Positions 23,893 through 36,043 of a stretch of 64,000 bases of DNA are shown one piece after another. Origin of the DNA: Pisolithus tinctorius (taxonomy: Eukaryota; Basidiomycota; Agaricomycetes; Boletales; Pisolithaceae); the NCBI GenBank assembly GCA_024663395.1, contig JANFAH010000010.1, positions 1,178,001 to 1,242,000 of the forward strand. Reading direction: 5' to 3'. A model generated the notes under the pieces. The model was not told the origin of the DNA, searched no databases, and was given only the letters and a program-made list of their open reading frames with translations. The position numbers and the translations under genes were made by a program. The stretch's first letter is position 1, and each line of letters starts with the position of its first letter.

Positions 23893-25759
23893 CCTATCAT
23901 CGAAGAGAGCTTGAGGATCTACAGACTTAAGGTGACAGCTTTTATTATAGTTCAAACATGTGCTACTTCGAGATATTTTGTTTCTAGCAGTGAACAAGTG
24001 GTAGATGAAGATGGGCGACTCGAGGTCGCTCGGCGACACTTAGTGCGAGAGCTTTGGCCACCTGATGGAGTACCAGACGAAGTACGAGAAATCAAGTGCG
24101 CGCATGCACAGGGAGTCAAGGCTGTGAAAATAGGAATGGGACAAGTGAACGAGGCAAGGGTCCCGGTGAGCGTGTTGATATATAGTTTTCTTTAAAATGA
24201 GTTTTGCTTCGAGCGACGTCGTTCAACCGAGTCGTGCTAACCTTTGGGTGATTCTACTCACCCCGACTTATAGTTTCGAGTTCCATTGTTTTTCTTGGTG
24301 CTAAATCGTCTTAAGGACGAGCAGTAGTCGAGAGCACATATGCGTATAAGGATAGTAAATACACGACTGATCGAGGTTTGTTTTAGGTACATATATACAT
24401 CTTCGAGCTGCCTCGTAGAGGGCCAGCATCCGCTGTACCAGCCGCAGAGCTGCATTACACTCTGTTACTGTTTCGCACAAAGACTGTGCCTCGAAGAGCT
24501 GTCATTGACTCGCTCTGCACTCGATTTATTACTCACTTGTTCGCTTGCCTGGAGATTATCTCCGTCGTCTTTTGGTTCGAGGTTTGGGCCTTGAGGGGAG
24601 CATTCGAGAGGCAGGGTGTGTGTTCGAGAGGCCAGGTGGCGCTCTGTAGGCGGAAAGGGTTGTGTTCGAGGGTGAAAGGTTTTGAGGATGAAGAGGGTTG
24701 TTCAGCAAGATCAGGAGCGTGTTTTGGGAAGGAAGGGGGTCATGTTCAAGTAGTGAGGAGGTTAGGGGTGAAGAGTTGTGTTTGAAGGGCATGAGGATAT
24801 GTGGTGAGGTCGAGGGAAGCAGATGTGAGGATGAGGATGTTTGTGTGAGGAGGAGAGTGACCGAGGACGGTCGAATTCTAAACCACCCCTCGGATGTAGG
24901 GAACGAGTTCGAGTTCCCTAGGAGAATCCGTCTTGGTCAGGAGTTTAGGGGTGGAAGGACTTGTTTTATTTCTTGCCTTTGTTTTTGTGTTTGTACCCCT
25001 GGACTTGGTGACGAGCAGCCGTGTCGCTGACTAAGCATGCGTGCTGTGTTCGCGCAAGTTCAGTTTACCATAACAACCAATCCATGCCACAGGCCCTCAG
25101 TAGTAGGGTGATTTAGTCTCGCATTTCGGCGAGTTTTCGAAGTTAGATTTATTACTTTGGGGAGTACCCAAAGTGCCAGGAGGACTGGCAAGAGTATTAG
25201 ACAGGCACAGCTAAGTATCTTTTTTTTAGTTCGCATTTTTTTACTTTTTACTACACTTCTTTCTCCAGAGAGAACCTCCCTTTTGGGTCGAGCACTAAAC
25301 TCGCCCATTACTGACTATTACCATTATAGGTACATCCTATTTTTACCTATTCCTACAGCGCGACAGCGCGTACACAGAAGACAGGCCAAAACAGAGGCCA
25401 AGGGTATACTACAAGCACTAAAGGAATAGAGGCCGTGATAAGAGAAAGAGTCCGAGGAAAAACAACAACCGGAGCACAGCGGCCATGAGTATAGCATTGC
25501 GTGAGAGGGAGCGAGGGCATGGGAAGGTAGCGTGTGAACAACAGTGAACACGAGAGGGGAGCGGATGTAACAGTAGTCACGGAACGGTTAATGATAGGGG
25601 CTTACACGTCCAGGGAATGCGGATTCCTCACAGCACTGTCCCATACATCTGCTGAGAGCTCCATCAGTATTGGTGACCAGATAAATATTACAGACCATAC
25701 CAGATATGCAAAATGCAATTGATATTCAGCTTTTGAACCTGAACCCACCCCCCCTCATT
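23893..25759. other. Cargo segment without recognised gene
   Basis: Open frames are short and none shows a known domain. Motifs such as ttcgag recur. The left boundary is the truncation point of foldback unit 1. A decayed LTR fragment is possible (purine/pyrimidine-rich runs around 25220-25450) but no paired LTR or polyprotein is visible. Confidence 0.4.
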
Positions 25760-27860
25760 TGTATTTGCTGAGCACTGTCCATGTCAATTCTTCCAGTGTC
25801 ATGGGCTCCTTCCCATCTGTCCCGATGCTGTTGAGCAACTATATCAAAAGAAAGTTACTGCATACACAAAGAATTGATGCTACTGACAACTCACCAGTGT
25901 GCGGAACTTGCTTCAAATGCTGCTACATTCCTTTTTAATGGCCACATGCAGCAGCTGTTCCTTTGCAGGGTTTCCAAACACATCCAGGAATCCCAACATG
26001 TCTGCACGTGATTTGAGTTGTTCCTGTTTTACCAGTGGTGGTGTGTAAGTATGTGTAACCAACAGAGTTAATAGTGACTTGCCTCAACATCTACATGAAG
26101 TGCCTTGTACTTTGTTTGACCTGCTTGCACAAGCATGTCTTTAGACATAATCAGTATTTGCATCTGGTGGTCATGTTTAGCATGTAAGATGTGATCCACA
26201 TACACAACTTACCATCTGATCTGCAGTTAGCTGGAACGCTCGTCTGAGCCTTGCAGTGGCCATCTCCACCACAGCCTTCATATTCATCAACTCCACCTTG
26301 ATCTCTTCTACTCCATTTAAGATCTTGTAGCTGGTCGCCTGCTGCCAGATTCGCAAGTGAAGATCTCTGGTCTCCAAGTTTTTCCCTACCTGGGCATGCA
26401 GAGAAGTGTCAAAAGGACGGCTGAGCTGTGTGGAATGGGTGACTTACATCTATGAGCATGCCAAGCTCCAAGAATTGAGGGGCCTTGAGTTCGAATTGGG
26501 TTGCAACCTTCTGAGCCCATAACTTCAAGTGCTTGTTCAGATCTTTGGAGAGCTCAGTCCCCCTGGGTGCTTCCTCAGAGAAGGTAAACATGGGGGTGTA
26601 TCCAGTGGTTGCCACACCATCCACAGCATCATGCACATATTCTAAGGTATTCTTGGACTCGTAGTTAGGAGCAAAGTATGTTACCTCTTCGTCACCTCCA
26701 GCACCATACAATGCATGCAAGGCTGAGGCAGGACGTGACACCTCAGAACCTGGATCCTCAGGCATCACATGAGATACATCAGGCATCATCCCGCACGTCG
26801 CATTCACCTGTGAGGCTGGATGCCATGCATCAAAACCTGTGGCCTTGGGTGTGCTGCGGGATATGTCAGGTATCATCATGTGTGTCACATTCACTTGTAC
26901 AGCATGTGGAGTCCCTTAGACATGTCAGATGAAAAGCTTGTGGATTGATGACACTTACTCACCTGTTGTGCCTCGATATACCCTGTGCTCTGGTGCAGAG
27001 AACCCTGAGCCCAGATCGTCAAAGGCAGCTTGATTGTCATATGAATTTTTATGCTGCTGTGACATCGTTGGAGTGAAGAAAGCGCAGATGACAGAATCAA
27101 GAAAAAAAAAACTGATGCAACATATCTTTTATATGTTCATTCTGTTGGGGGACCAAACACTGTCATCAGTGTCACCTGTTAAGAAAAAGCGAATACTGTT
27201 GATATATCAGTATGATCTCAAGGTATACTGCATGGAACCACTCACCTGGTTCAAAGCTCTCATCTGGAACATCAAAGCTGCTTGATCCATCTTCATCTGA
27301 GGAATTCAGATCGTTGCTGTGGGCTAACCACACAGCCAATGTGCTGGCCATCATGGTCAGCGTCTCGTCCTGTAAAGATGGAAAATACAGTTGATCATGG
27401 TCAATCACATCCCAGTCAAGCTGAAATTGTTCTGAGACCTTGCAGGGAAGTGGTGTGCTTTGCAGGTTGAGCAGAGGAGTTGCCAGTTCTGCGAGTTCTG
27501 TTAAGACTTCCAGTAACAGAGGAGTCGTATCAGGTCTGATTGGGGAGCTCGAAGGTCCAACTTGGGGGGAGAGGAGGTGCCAGATGTTCTCTTCATGTAA
27601 GGTCATCTTCTTGTGCTGTCGAGCACTGCAGCCATCTCACCATTTGTTGTCCTTGCAGGCCAGGCAAGTCCACTTGTAGTTGTTGCGACCAGAGCCTGCT
27701 TGCCAGACTTTGTATTTTGCAAAATGAACGCGTTGGCAATGCAGATGCAATGAGGTTGAGTGTAATGTGACATGGAGATAGGGGTGGGATCCGAGACTTA
27801 CACTGGGGATTCCCAAACTCTTCGGTCATTGCAATATGGCAGTGAGAGTTGACAACGTTG
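25760..27860 (-). CDS. Intron-bearing cargo gene of unknown function inside the composite transposon
   Basis: Minus-strand exons with good splice signals encode, in order: MFNVVNSHCHIAMTEEFG (about 27800-27860); a zinc-finger-like block WTCLACKDNKW...GCSARQHKK (about 27620-27690); an exon from TLHEENIWHLLSPQVG to FDVPDESFEPG (27606 to about 27255, followed by GTGAGT); SQQHKNSYDNQAAFDDLGSG (about 26970-27070); a long exon ending LKAPQFLELGMLID (26450-26894); and NLETRDLHLRIWQQATSY...LTADQM (about 26215-26385). Smaller exons may follow to 25760. A TGA at 27637-27639 may be a nonsense codon or part of a GTGAGA donor. The start codon and whether this is one gene or two are uncertain. No function is assigned; it looks like a captured or accessory gene. 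Confidence 0.5.
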
Positions 27861-28010
27861 AACATTCAACTCTGTAAAATGCAAGAACTTCTTCCAAACA
27901 TCCAGATGCATTTTTGTTTGCATCCACAGTAGTTTCAAAAAAAATTGGTCCCTAGGATTGTGTCTGCCACTAGCAATAGTGTAAATGCTGCCTGGCCTAA
28001 TCCGGAATGT

Positions 28011-31000
28011 ATGGAAAGCCAGACAACCGCGCTTCCGTACGGCCGAAAGTTGGGACTTTTTCCGGCGGTCACGTGGACATGCGGCACGTACTTTCGAGGT
28101 TACGAAGTACCGTCGGTTAGGAGGACACCGGACACTGCAGTCATGCAGTTCGTTCGGTCGTAGGTCACACGGTCACACATTCATGCAGTCCGAAGGTCTG
28201 TTCGGTCGTAGGTCACGTAGCCATACAGTAGCGGGATCAGATGTATCATAGCACAGACGAAGCACATTCAAAAACAAAAAGGCATATTGGCAATAACCCC
28301 CCACAACAGGCTATGGAGAGCATGCAAGTATACTTAGCTCCAGTCATCCTCATTATCAACCCCCCTACCATTCCCTGTTCTCCTGATGCATCAATATACT
28401 AGTAGTGCAGATCTGAGATCTGCCCTCCCCCCCTCCCCTTGGGAGTTTCTCCTCCCCACTCCTTCGCATTTTATGTAATTACATAAGCATAAAAAAGCGC
28501 AGCCACTACTACTACTCCCAAAACATGTCCTCATTTGGCATGTGCCTGATCTCCAACGTTCCCACACACTGCCCTCATTGCCCCAGCTTCCCCTTCCTTC
28601 CTGGGCTCTGTCCCTGCCCTGTAGGCATTGTATATGATAGTTAGATGTACTATAAGCATATTAGACCATAAATGAATGCTTTTCTGCCCATCATAATGGG
28701 CCTAAATGATTGCAAAGTCTGATAGGGGGAAACACAGAAAAAGTGAACGCTTTTTTGATATATTGGATAAATATATCTATTTGTTGTGTCCCCTGGAAGG
28801 GGCCATGTGTCCCTACAACATGTCAAAATCTGATAGGCTGGGATTGGGTGCTTCAAGAGTAGTGGCACAATTGCCTCCTTCCTGTGTTACACCCTGAAAA
28901 TATTTTTCTGGGCTTTTTTGGCACTGGTAATGTAATCTGGCATGGTGTAGTGCTCATAACAAGTGTATTCAAATGTAATTTGATCATCCATGAAGTGTCT
29001 GAAAGGCTCTGAAAAACTGGAAAGTATCTTAGGGGCTAAAACAAAAAAGTGTTCACATTTTTGATATATTTGACATGGGCACTTAAAAAATGAATTAGCT
29101 TGGAGGATGGTTCTGTACCTACAACATATCAACAGCTCGTTATATAGGGCAGAAACCTTGAGGTGTTGTGCCATCATCTCTTCCTATGGGTATTTAGGGG
29201 TTTCATCAAGTTCTAGGCTGTTTACTGCTATTCTTACTATGTCTGCAGCACTGGAATACTGATTGGCAGTCACCACAATATTTCCAAGTGCATACATGCA
29301 GGGGAGAGCACTGGGAAACTGAAACAATCCTCCAGAGAGCATGGGAAAAGGTGCAAAAAATTGTGGAGACTTTCAAAACATATCAAAAAGATGAGATAGC
29401 ACACCCCACACAATGTATGGCATCCAATGGATGGTAGTAGTGGGATTTTTTCATATGATAGGACCTCCTGGAACTATATTAGACCCACTTGAGCATAACA
29501 CAACCCCAGAACTTCAGACTGGGTGTTAGTCTCCTACTTGAGTAGTCAAATATATCCATTGAATCACAGGTTCTAGTGTATCGATTTTCGCATTTTTGGG
29601 TTCTAATGTGTGATAGAATATAATATGTTACATGTATGTATATCTCATCACCAAGGGAAACTCAGTACTACTATCCATTGGATACCACACATTGTGTGGG
29701 GTGTGCTATCTCATCTTTTTGATATGTTTTGAAAGTCTCCACAATTTTTTGCACCTTTTCCCATGCTCTGTGGAGGATTGTTTCAGTTCCCCAGTGCTCT
29801 CCCCTGCATGTATGCACTTGGAAATGTTGTGGTGACTGCCAATCAATATTCCAGTGCTGCAGACATAGTAAGAATAGCAGTAAACAGCCTAGAACTTGAT
29901 GAAACCCCTAAATACCCATAGGAAGAGATGATGGCACAACACCTCAAGGTTTCTGCCCTATATAACGAGCTGTTGATATGTTGTAGGTACAGAACCATCC
30001 TCCAAGCTAATTCATTTTTTAAGTGCCCATGTCAAATATATCAAAAATGTGAACACTTTTTTGTTTTAGCCCCTAAGATACTTTCCAGTTTTTCAGAGCC
30101 TTTCAGACACTTCATGGATGATCAAATTACATTTGAATACACTTGTTATGAGCACTACACCATGCCAGATTACATTACCAGTGCCAAAAAAGCCCAGAAA
30201 AATATTTTCAGGGTGTAACACAGGAAGGAGGCAATTGTGCCACTACTCTTGAAGCACCCAATCCCAGCCTATCAGATTTTGACATGTTGTAGGGACACAT
30301 GGCCCCTTCCAGGGGACACAACAAATAGATATATTTATCCAATATATCAAAAAAGCGTTCACTTTTTCTGTGTTTCCCCCTATCAGACTTTGCAATCATT
30401 TAGGCCCATTATGATGGGCAGAAAAGCATTCATTTATGGTCTAATATGCTTATAGTACATCTAACTATCATATACAATGCCTACAGGGCAGGGACAGAGC
30501 CCAGGAAGGAAGGGGAAGCTGGGGCAATGAGGGCAGTGTGTGGGAATGTTGGAGATCAGGCACATGCCAAATGAGGACATGTTTTGGGAGTAGTGGCTGC
30601 GCTTTTTTATGCTTAGGTAATTACATAAAATGCGGAGCAGTAGGGATTTGTGGGGAGAAACTCCGAAGGGGAGAGGGGGGGAGGCAGATCTCAGATCTAC
30701 ACTACTAGTATATTGAGGCATCACTACTGGTATAAGGCAGTTGTGCTCTCCGTAACCTGTTGTGGGGGGTTATTGCCAATATGCCTTTTTGTTTTCGTAT
30801 GTGCTTTGTCTGTGCTATGATACATCTGATCCCGCTACTGTATGACTACGTGACCTACGACCGAACAGACCTTCGGACTGCATGAAGGTGTGATCGCATG
30901 ACCTACGACCGAACGAACTTCGGACTGCATGAATATGTGACCGTGTGACCTACGACCGAACAAACTGCATGACTGCAGTGTCCGGTGTCCTCCTAACCGA

Positions 31001-31102
31001 CGGTACTTCGTAACCTCGAAAGTACGTGCCGCATGTCCACGTGACCGCCGGAAAAAGTCCCAACTTTCGGCCGTACGGAAGCGCGGTCGTCTGGCTTTCC
31101 AT
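28011..31102. mobile_element. Foldback unit 2: 3.1-kb near-palindromic element
   Basis: Arms 28011 to about 29443 and about 29662-31102 are reverse complements with few differences, around a loop of about 215 bp. Both ends carry ATGGAAAGCC and the subterminal repeats. The left flank (CGGAATGT) and right flank (ACCTGCAT) do not match, so this unit did not insert at OPT on its own. Identical open frames of 72 and 96 codons in both arms are by-products of the palindrome. Confidence 0.85.
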
Positions 31103-32548
31103 ACCTGCATTATCTGGCCATATCCAAGTCACCCATGAAAAATACGACAGTGCTTGGACTAGTTTGACCCAACGTCAGACTCGACGCCAAGGTCCAGAGT
31201 AGTTCGCCTTACACAAGTATCCTGGGAAGAAGTCTAAAAGCGGCGAGCATTTAGGATGGAACATACTTAAAACCCGAACGATACGATTCCCAGCAGGAAC
31301 TCACACCATACGAACGCGACTAGAAACGCGTGCAGGAAGAAACGCCCTCGACTCAGGCCGCCCAGTTGTCCCGCGCCGGCGTATTGTTGTGAATGAAGCG
31401 TGTTGAATAGTGCGCATGTGACGAGAGACGACGGCCATATCATGCTGGGCGGCGACACGAGAAATCGACGAGCGATACCGCCGGCAGAGAACCCTATCAG
31501 TTGGGTAGACACTACCAGAAACCATTGATCTGTTATGGAGGGAGAAACCTAATCAGCGAAGGGAACACACAGTTTAAACGAACGGGATCGAACAGCTGAA
31601 ACTGTAGATTTGATTATAGTATACACGTTGTACAGCAATGATGTCGGTCTAGGGCGGTGCATGTAAGCGTGGTTCGTCATCGCATGGGGAAGACTTACCG
31701 CGTAAGCTGACTGTGCTCCAACGGAAGCCATTATCTGTGTGGTGAAGCATAACTGGAGTTTAGGACATGCACCAAGCGGAAAGAGAGGAAGAGAGAGAGA
31801 GAGAGCTGACGGTTATTAGCACATGCTCCTTCATGGAGAAGGGGCCAGGATTTAGTGATACACCGAATATTCGTATTCGTGGCATATATCGGGCCCATAG
31901 TTTTCCCATCGGGAAGGACAACAGCTGTGGAACGAAAGAGCTGATAGTGACGGAAGGGTATCGGTAAAACACGAACTGGTTCAGGCCGGATGTGATGACT
32001 GCCCATGCCAAGCCGAGTACCCAAGTTCGTAGTGTCACGGCAGGTATGGATGGGTCGTCAGTGTTAGCTACCGCAGCGCGGACCTCTGGATATGGTGAGT
32101 CGTCATCGAGCTCATCTGGGTCGTCAATGTCGAGGTTGGGGTCGTCGAAGTCGGATGAATAGTGTGACTGGAAAACACGTCATGGGCACACGTTCAGTCG
32201 AGTGTACTACTCCGTATGACTTACGGTAAGATGTGAATCTGCAAAGTATCAAGCATGTGCGATACTAAAGACGTCATGTGGGGTGCCTACCTGGGCTCAG
32301 CGATCGTCTGCGCTGCTGCAACTCCTTCTCCTCGTCTTCTGAGGGGCCGAGCGAGAGCTTTCCCTCTGCATCCAACCTCTGTAGCGGGTACTCTTGCGCG
32401 TTCCCGTATTCGTACTCGTCGGGCATTAAGGGTGTCTTGAGGAGGGTTATGGGTTGGGCACTGGGCCGCAGACGCCTATATTACTTGGTCCAAGGAAATG
32501 GCAGTAAGTGAGAAAGTTTTGGTGCCTGACCATCGCATAAGCTTGGGA

Positions 32549-32555
32549 CCTGAAG
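32549..32555. repeat. Target-site duplication CCTGAAG (left of Plavaka element)
   Basis: It is repeated at 39913-39919. The right arm has a single CCTGAAG (reverse complement, near 49635). Confidence 0.8.
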
Positions 32556-33061
32556 CCCAGTGAAAACTGGCTATGGCCGGGTGTGACATGAGGTGTGACC
32601 AAACCGGGCAAGTGATACGTGGTCACACGGAGTCAGAGCCTGCTAGCAACATGAGACTGACATAGTATGGCCAGGTACTACCTCTGTATGATACCATATA
32701 ATCTTTTCGGTGAAAATATACTGACTCATATCTGGCCACATTAAGTCATGCCCTCGTCGACTTTGCTCAATATGAGTGCATGTGACCTGGTGTGACATGA
32801 TATTACTTAGTGATATCAGGCCATATTCACACGGGCACTGCGCCGTCTGCTCGAAAATGACACGATATGATATTGTGTGACGACGTATTACATTCTACTG
32901 GGTGGGGGACTAATACACGTGACCCGGTTTGGATGCAGGGGATGCTAGCCTGAGAGTACAATATGTGCGCGCGAAGTCCAATTAATTGAATGGCGATGCC
33001 AATGCGACACGATCAAGATAAGTCGAATTATAACCCGTGCCAATGATTCCAGCGGATGGAA

Positions 33062-33110
33062 ATAACGATGCGATGCGATGTGATTCGATGCGATGCGATG
33101 CGATTTCGTG
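33062..33110. repeat. Short GATGC/GCGAT pentamer tandem repeat
   Basis: About eight imperfect copies of gatgc in the left subterminal part of the Plavaka element. The rest of 32600-33450 shows no gene; scattered tgtgac motifs are present near the TIR. Confidence 0.65.
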
Positions 33111-33453
33111 CGAAGCGGAAAACGGCGCCTAGGTATGCAGAATACCTTGCTCGATGACGGACTTGGTCCAGGTATTCTTCACAACCTAATAACGTGTTAG
33201 AGTGCTTTTCCGGCATGTTTATCACTTACAAGCTCTTTGGCTTCGTTGTTGTAATTCTACAGATTGTCAGTAAAAATAGTTGACATGGAAAGTGAAATCA
33301 TTTACTTCGCATGCGGCCAGCGTTAGAGTCTTATCCCAGTACAAGCAAAAATCCTCCTTCTGTCCGTTGGCGTTGATTTTCTTCAACCACTGTAGCATAC
33401 ACAAATTCCTGTTGAGTACGTTAACATATACGAAGTACGCCATAGTGCATTCA

Positions 33454-35081
33454 TTACTGTCCGTTCTTCGTGCCTGATGGCCGCAGAGTCTTCTTCGCCT
33501 TGGTTGTTGAGTCACTCACACCAGTTTTGCAATCATTGGATGCATTGGTGAATGCGCTGTCGGAAGGGCCTTGTTCGTCGAGTCGTGGACTCTCCACAAT
33601 GGGAGGGACGGGCATTACATTGACCTTCCCTGCAGCCATTGCAAGTAAACTCCTGCAAAGTTGACGTCAAAATCAGTAAATGCGATCCCGAAGAATGCAT
33701 GAAGTTACATGGGATTATATACGATAGGACTCTCGGCAGTGGTCGGGATATTGGCATTATCAACGCTTGGATTGTTTTCCTTGTTGGCCAAGTCTGCGCC
33801 CACGTCCCGGGGGGTTGATTGTGCTGAAGTAGTCTCAACAGGATATTCAGGTGGTTCTATACGGGTGTAAGTCAGTGCCGCAGAGGAATACGATGCAAAC
33901 CTTGTATTGGCAACTCTACACAAGCTCCTGAACCGAGGGATGTCGAGGTGGACGATGAGTCTGGTGCCACAAGCTTCAGTGATTCTGATGGGTCCCGGGA
34001 CTGCAAGGCTGCCGTGGCTTCGCATATCAGTACAAGGTATCAGATAGGATTACTCACATTTTTGTTTCTTGTTGGATAGCATTAATGAAGCGTCCACGAG
34101 TCCCTTGTGCTTCTTACTGCCGGGATTGAGGCCTTCGAGGTCATTGTCGTCGTCGAGAGCCTCTCCTTTGATCGTGTCGCGTGTAGTCCTCTTCAAGTTG
34201 CCATTATCATCAAGGCATTTTGTTCTCCAGGCCGAGTATGTCTTCGTACACAGATGCTCGAGTTTCCAGCCACTTTCCGCAAGCTTGAACAGGGGGAAGT
34301 CTTTCTCCATATGCGCCCGTATGAATTGGAGGGCAGTCGTGCTCGCCCTACCCCAAGTATCTGGTGCTATCTTGCGCTGTGTAAGTTCGATCCACCCTGC
34401 ACGTAGAGCTCTTTGAATCTTGGTTAGCATTTCTGAGGTCGGGACGTCACCGTTTTCATCTTCAAGGTATGCATATAGACCACGATTGCTCCCCCCAGCC
34501 TCTGGGGAGTCCAACCAGTCTTCGTAGTCCTTTCTTGTCCAGAATTGCACCTTTGGGTGTGTCTCACGTGTCAGAGGCTTCTCGCCTGCGGTCATCGGAA
34601 GCTGTAGAGGCGAGTTACTCCCGAGTAAACTCAGATCGCATGTTCCTGAGTTGACTACATTTGTGAGTTTGTCAAAGAGGCTCCTGTGTAATGATTAGCA
34701 GTAGACGGCCTGTAAACTAATGTCTTACTTGATTGTGTCACGTTCCATGGTTACCTTGACCAAATGCCGTTCCAGTGTGTTGCAACGATCTTGCAGAAAG
34801 GCGATGTGTGACTCCTGCTGCATATATGCACTCTAAAACATGGTAAGCACCTAGTTTTAACTCATTGTACTTACATTAACTTGATTGATTGAAGTCTGGG
34901 ACGAATATTGCGTAAACGGGTGTTGTTGAGAGGGTAGGACACCAGGACTATTATGCTGCAAAGAAGAAAATATCAAATTATCGTCAATGCAGTTGCCCGT
35001 TGGGGCCGAGAACGGGTCACTAGACTGAGGCGAGAACGACAAGCAGCCAAACCGCGAGTCGCTGGCATTGAGGGAGTACAT
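33454..35081 (-). CDS. Plavaka accessory gene, multi-exon, coiled-coil-like segment
   Basis: The gene begins MYSLNASDSRFGCLSFSPQS at 35081. Exons encode SAYMQQESHIAFLQDRCNTL (a likely coiled coil, about 34740-34840), a long exon with KVQFWTRKDYEDWLDSPEAG and WIELTQRKIAPDTWGRA (34050-34670), then RSHGSLAVPGPIRITEACG (about 33905-34025), and a last exon ending STTKAKKTLRPSGTKNGQ at 33454. Splice signals such as gtaagtac after SINQVN and gtgagtaa after SNKKQK support it. The start is 107 bp from the divergent plus-strand accessory gene, so the two may share a promoter. Function unknown. Confidence 0.6.
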
Positions 35082-35188
35082 GGCGATCTAGAGACAGGGG
35101 AAGACCCGACTCTGAAGATTTGGCTAAGGTTATTTTCCCATACCTTATTAACTGCTACCGAGTACCTTGTTACCTTAAACATAACGAA

Positions 35189-35913
35189 ATGTCGCCACTG
35201 ACTAATTTGACATTTGCTCCCGCTCCGACTATTACAATGGTCGGTAATGTCGTCGTCGTCAACGTCGAAGGCCTTTCTTCTGACTGGGACGCTTATACCT
35301 TTTCATTGGACATGCCTTCTCCTGGAACTAAAGTAAGTTTTCTCCCAATCTACTTTTTGACTTTGCTAATCTCATTGAACTCATTAGAGGATCATGTTAC
35401 GTGTCAAACACCCTGAATTCCACAAACACAGCCGTCCTTGAGTTAAGGAACCCAATGCACAACCCGTGCCACTTGAGAACGTCGCGCTGGAATACAAGGA
35501 TCCCATCAAGTTGGAGGGAGCAAGCCAGGACTTTACCGCTTTGAAGCTCGAAGAACCCGAGCACGAGGCCAGCCAGGCCATTACTCCCAAGCTCGAAGAA
35601 TCCAGCAAGTATAGCGTTGTGTTGGAGGATTCTGATTGTGACACAAGTCCGTAAGTAGATTATTCGAAATCTAGTCAAATCTAATGATTGCCGCAGGCAG
35701 TCCGCCTCTGTAGCTCCGTTGCCCTGCACCGTCCTCACCTGGGACAACGGAAATCCCCAGGCCAAGGAGGGCACACCGTCCCGACCTTGGAAGTACTACG
35801 TTCGTTCATTCGATCCCTCCGTTCTCCCCATTGAAATCACACGTAGGAGGGAAGCAATGGAAAGGTATGAGGATAGGCTTGAGAGGGGGGGAAAACGCTG
35901 TAGGCTAGCTTGA
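35189..35913 (+). pseudogene. Plavaka accessory gene (divergent), with an in-frame TGA
   Basis: Exon 1 (35189-35332) starts MSPLTNLTFAPAPTITMVGN and ends at GTAAGT. After an intron ending near 35387, exon 2 reads RIMLRVKHPEFHKHSRP, then TGA at 35439-35441, then continues in frame as VKEPNAQPVPLENVALEYKD to a splice site near 35652. The last exon encodes PWKYYVRSFDPSVLPIEITR and ends GGKRCRLA (stop at 35911-35913). No known domain; Glu/Lys/Pro-rich middle. The TGA is probably a decayed CGA (Arg). Alternatively a short intron could remove it, but I see no good sites. It lies between the minus-strand accessory gene and the transposase 3' end. Confidence 0.55.
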
Positions 35914-36043
35914 GTTTTATGATACCTACAATTTGTTTTGTCGTACCCATACGTTCACACTGTCAATGCATTTGATATCCATATGCTCGCGAAAACATTG
36001 AATTGAGATATAGCTGCAGTAACAATTTAGTCCGATCTACACA

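Larger units (their letters stand above)
22146..31102. mobile_element. 8.96-kb composite foldback/long-TIR transposon in OPT
   Basis: The ends are ATGGAAAGCC...GGCTTTCCAT, flanked by an 8-bp direct repeat. Homology between the two ends extends over more than a kilobase. The right arm shows the uninterrupted OPT site, so this is an insertion. Parts: a 5' foldback unit (22146-23892, truncated), a 4.1-kb cargo segment (23893-28010), and a complete foldback unit (28011-31102). No transposase was found, so it is non-autonomous. An 8-bp (or 9-bp) duplication fits hAT or Mutator-like superfamilies; very long ends favour a Mutator-like or foldback class. Confidence 0.85.
18957..32426 (-). pseudogene. 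OPT oligopeptide transporter, left copy, split by 8.96-kb insertion
   Basis: The start ATG is at 32424-32426 and the stop at 18957-18959. All exons of the intact right copy (49751-54254) are present in reverse, including the OPT signatures [12 protein letters not shown] and [15 protein letters not shown]. The composite foldback element at 22146-31102 is inserted in the 8-bp site ACCTGCAT. On the coding strand this is ATGCAGGT, the exact exon-intron junction after WIWPDNA. The insertion separates the first part (to about 31110) from the rest (below 22138) and replaces the splice-donor context, so a full transporter is unlikely. Apart from this the coding exons look conserved. Confidence 0.9.

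Noticed and set aside
24486..24785. 99-residue frame in the cargo segment
   Set aside because: Low-complexity Gly/Arg/Cys composition with no conserved motif.
23893..25759. LTR retrotransposon
   Set aside because: No paired LTRs, primer-binding site, integrase or reverse transcriptase motifs.
28650..30455. Identical 72- and 96-codon open frames in both arms of the foldback palindrome (also near 46731)
   Set aside because: They are mirror images produced by the palindrome, have no known domain, and the family has no transposase signature; identity reflects recent arm homogenisation.
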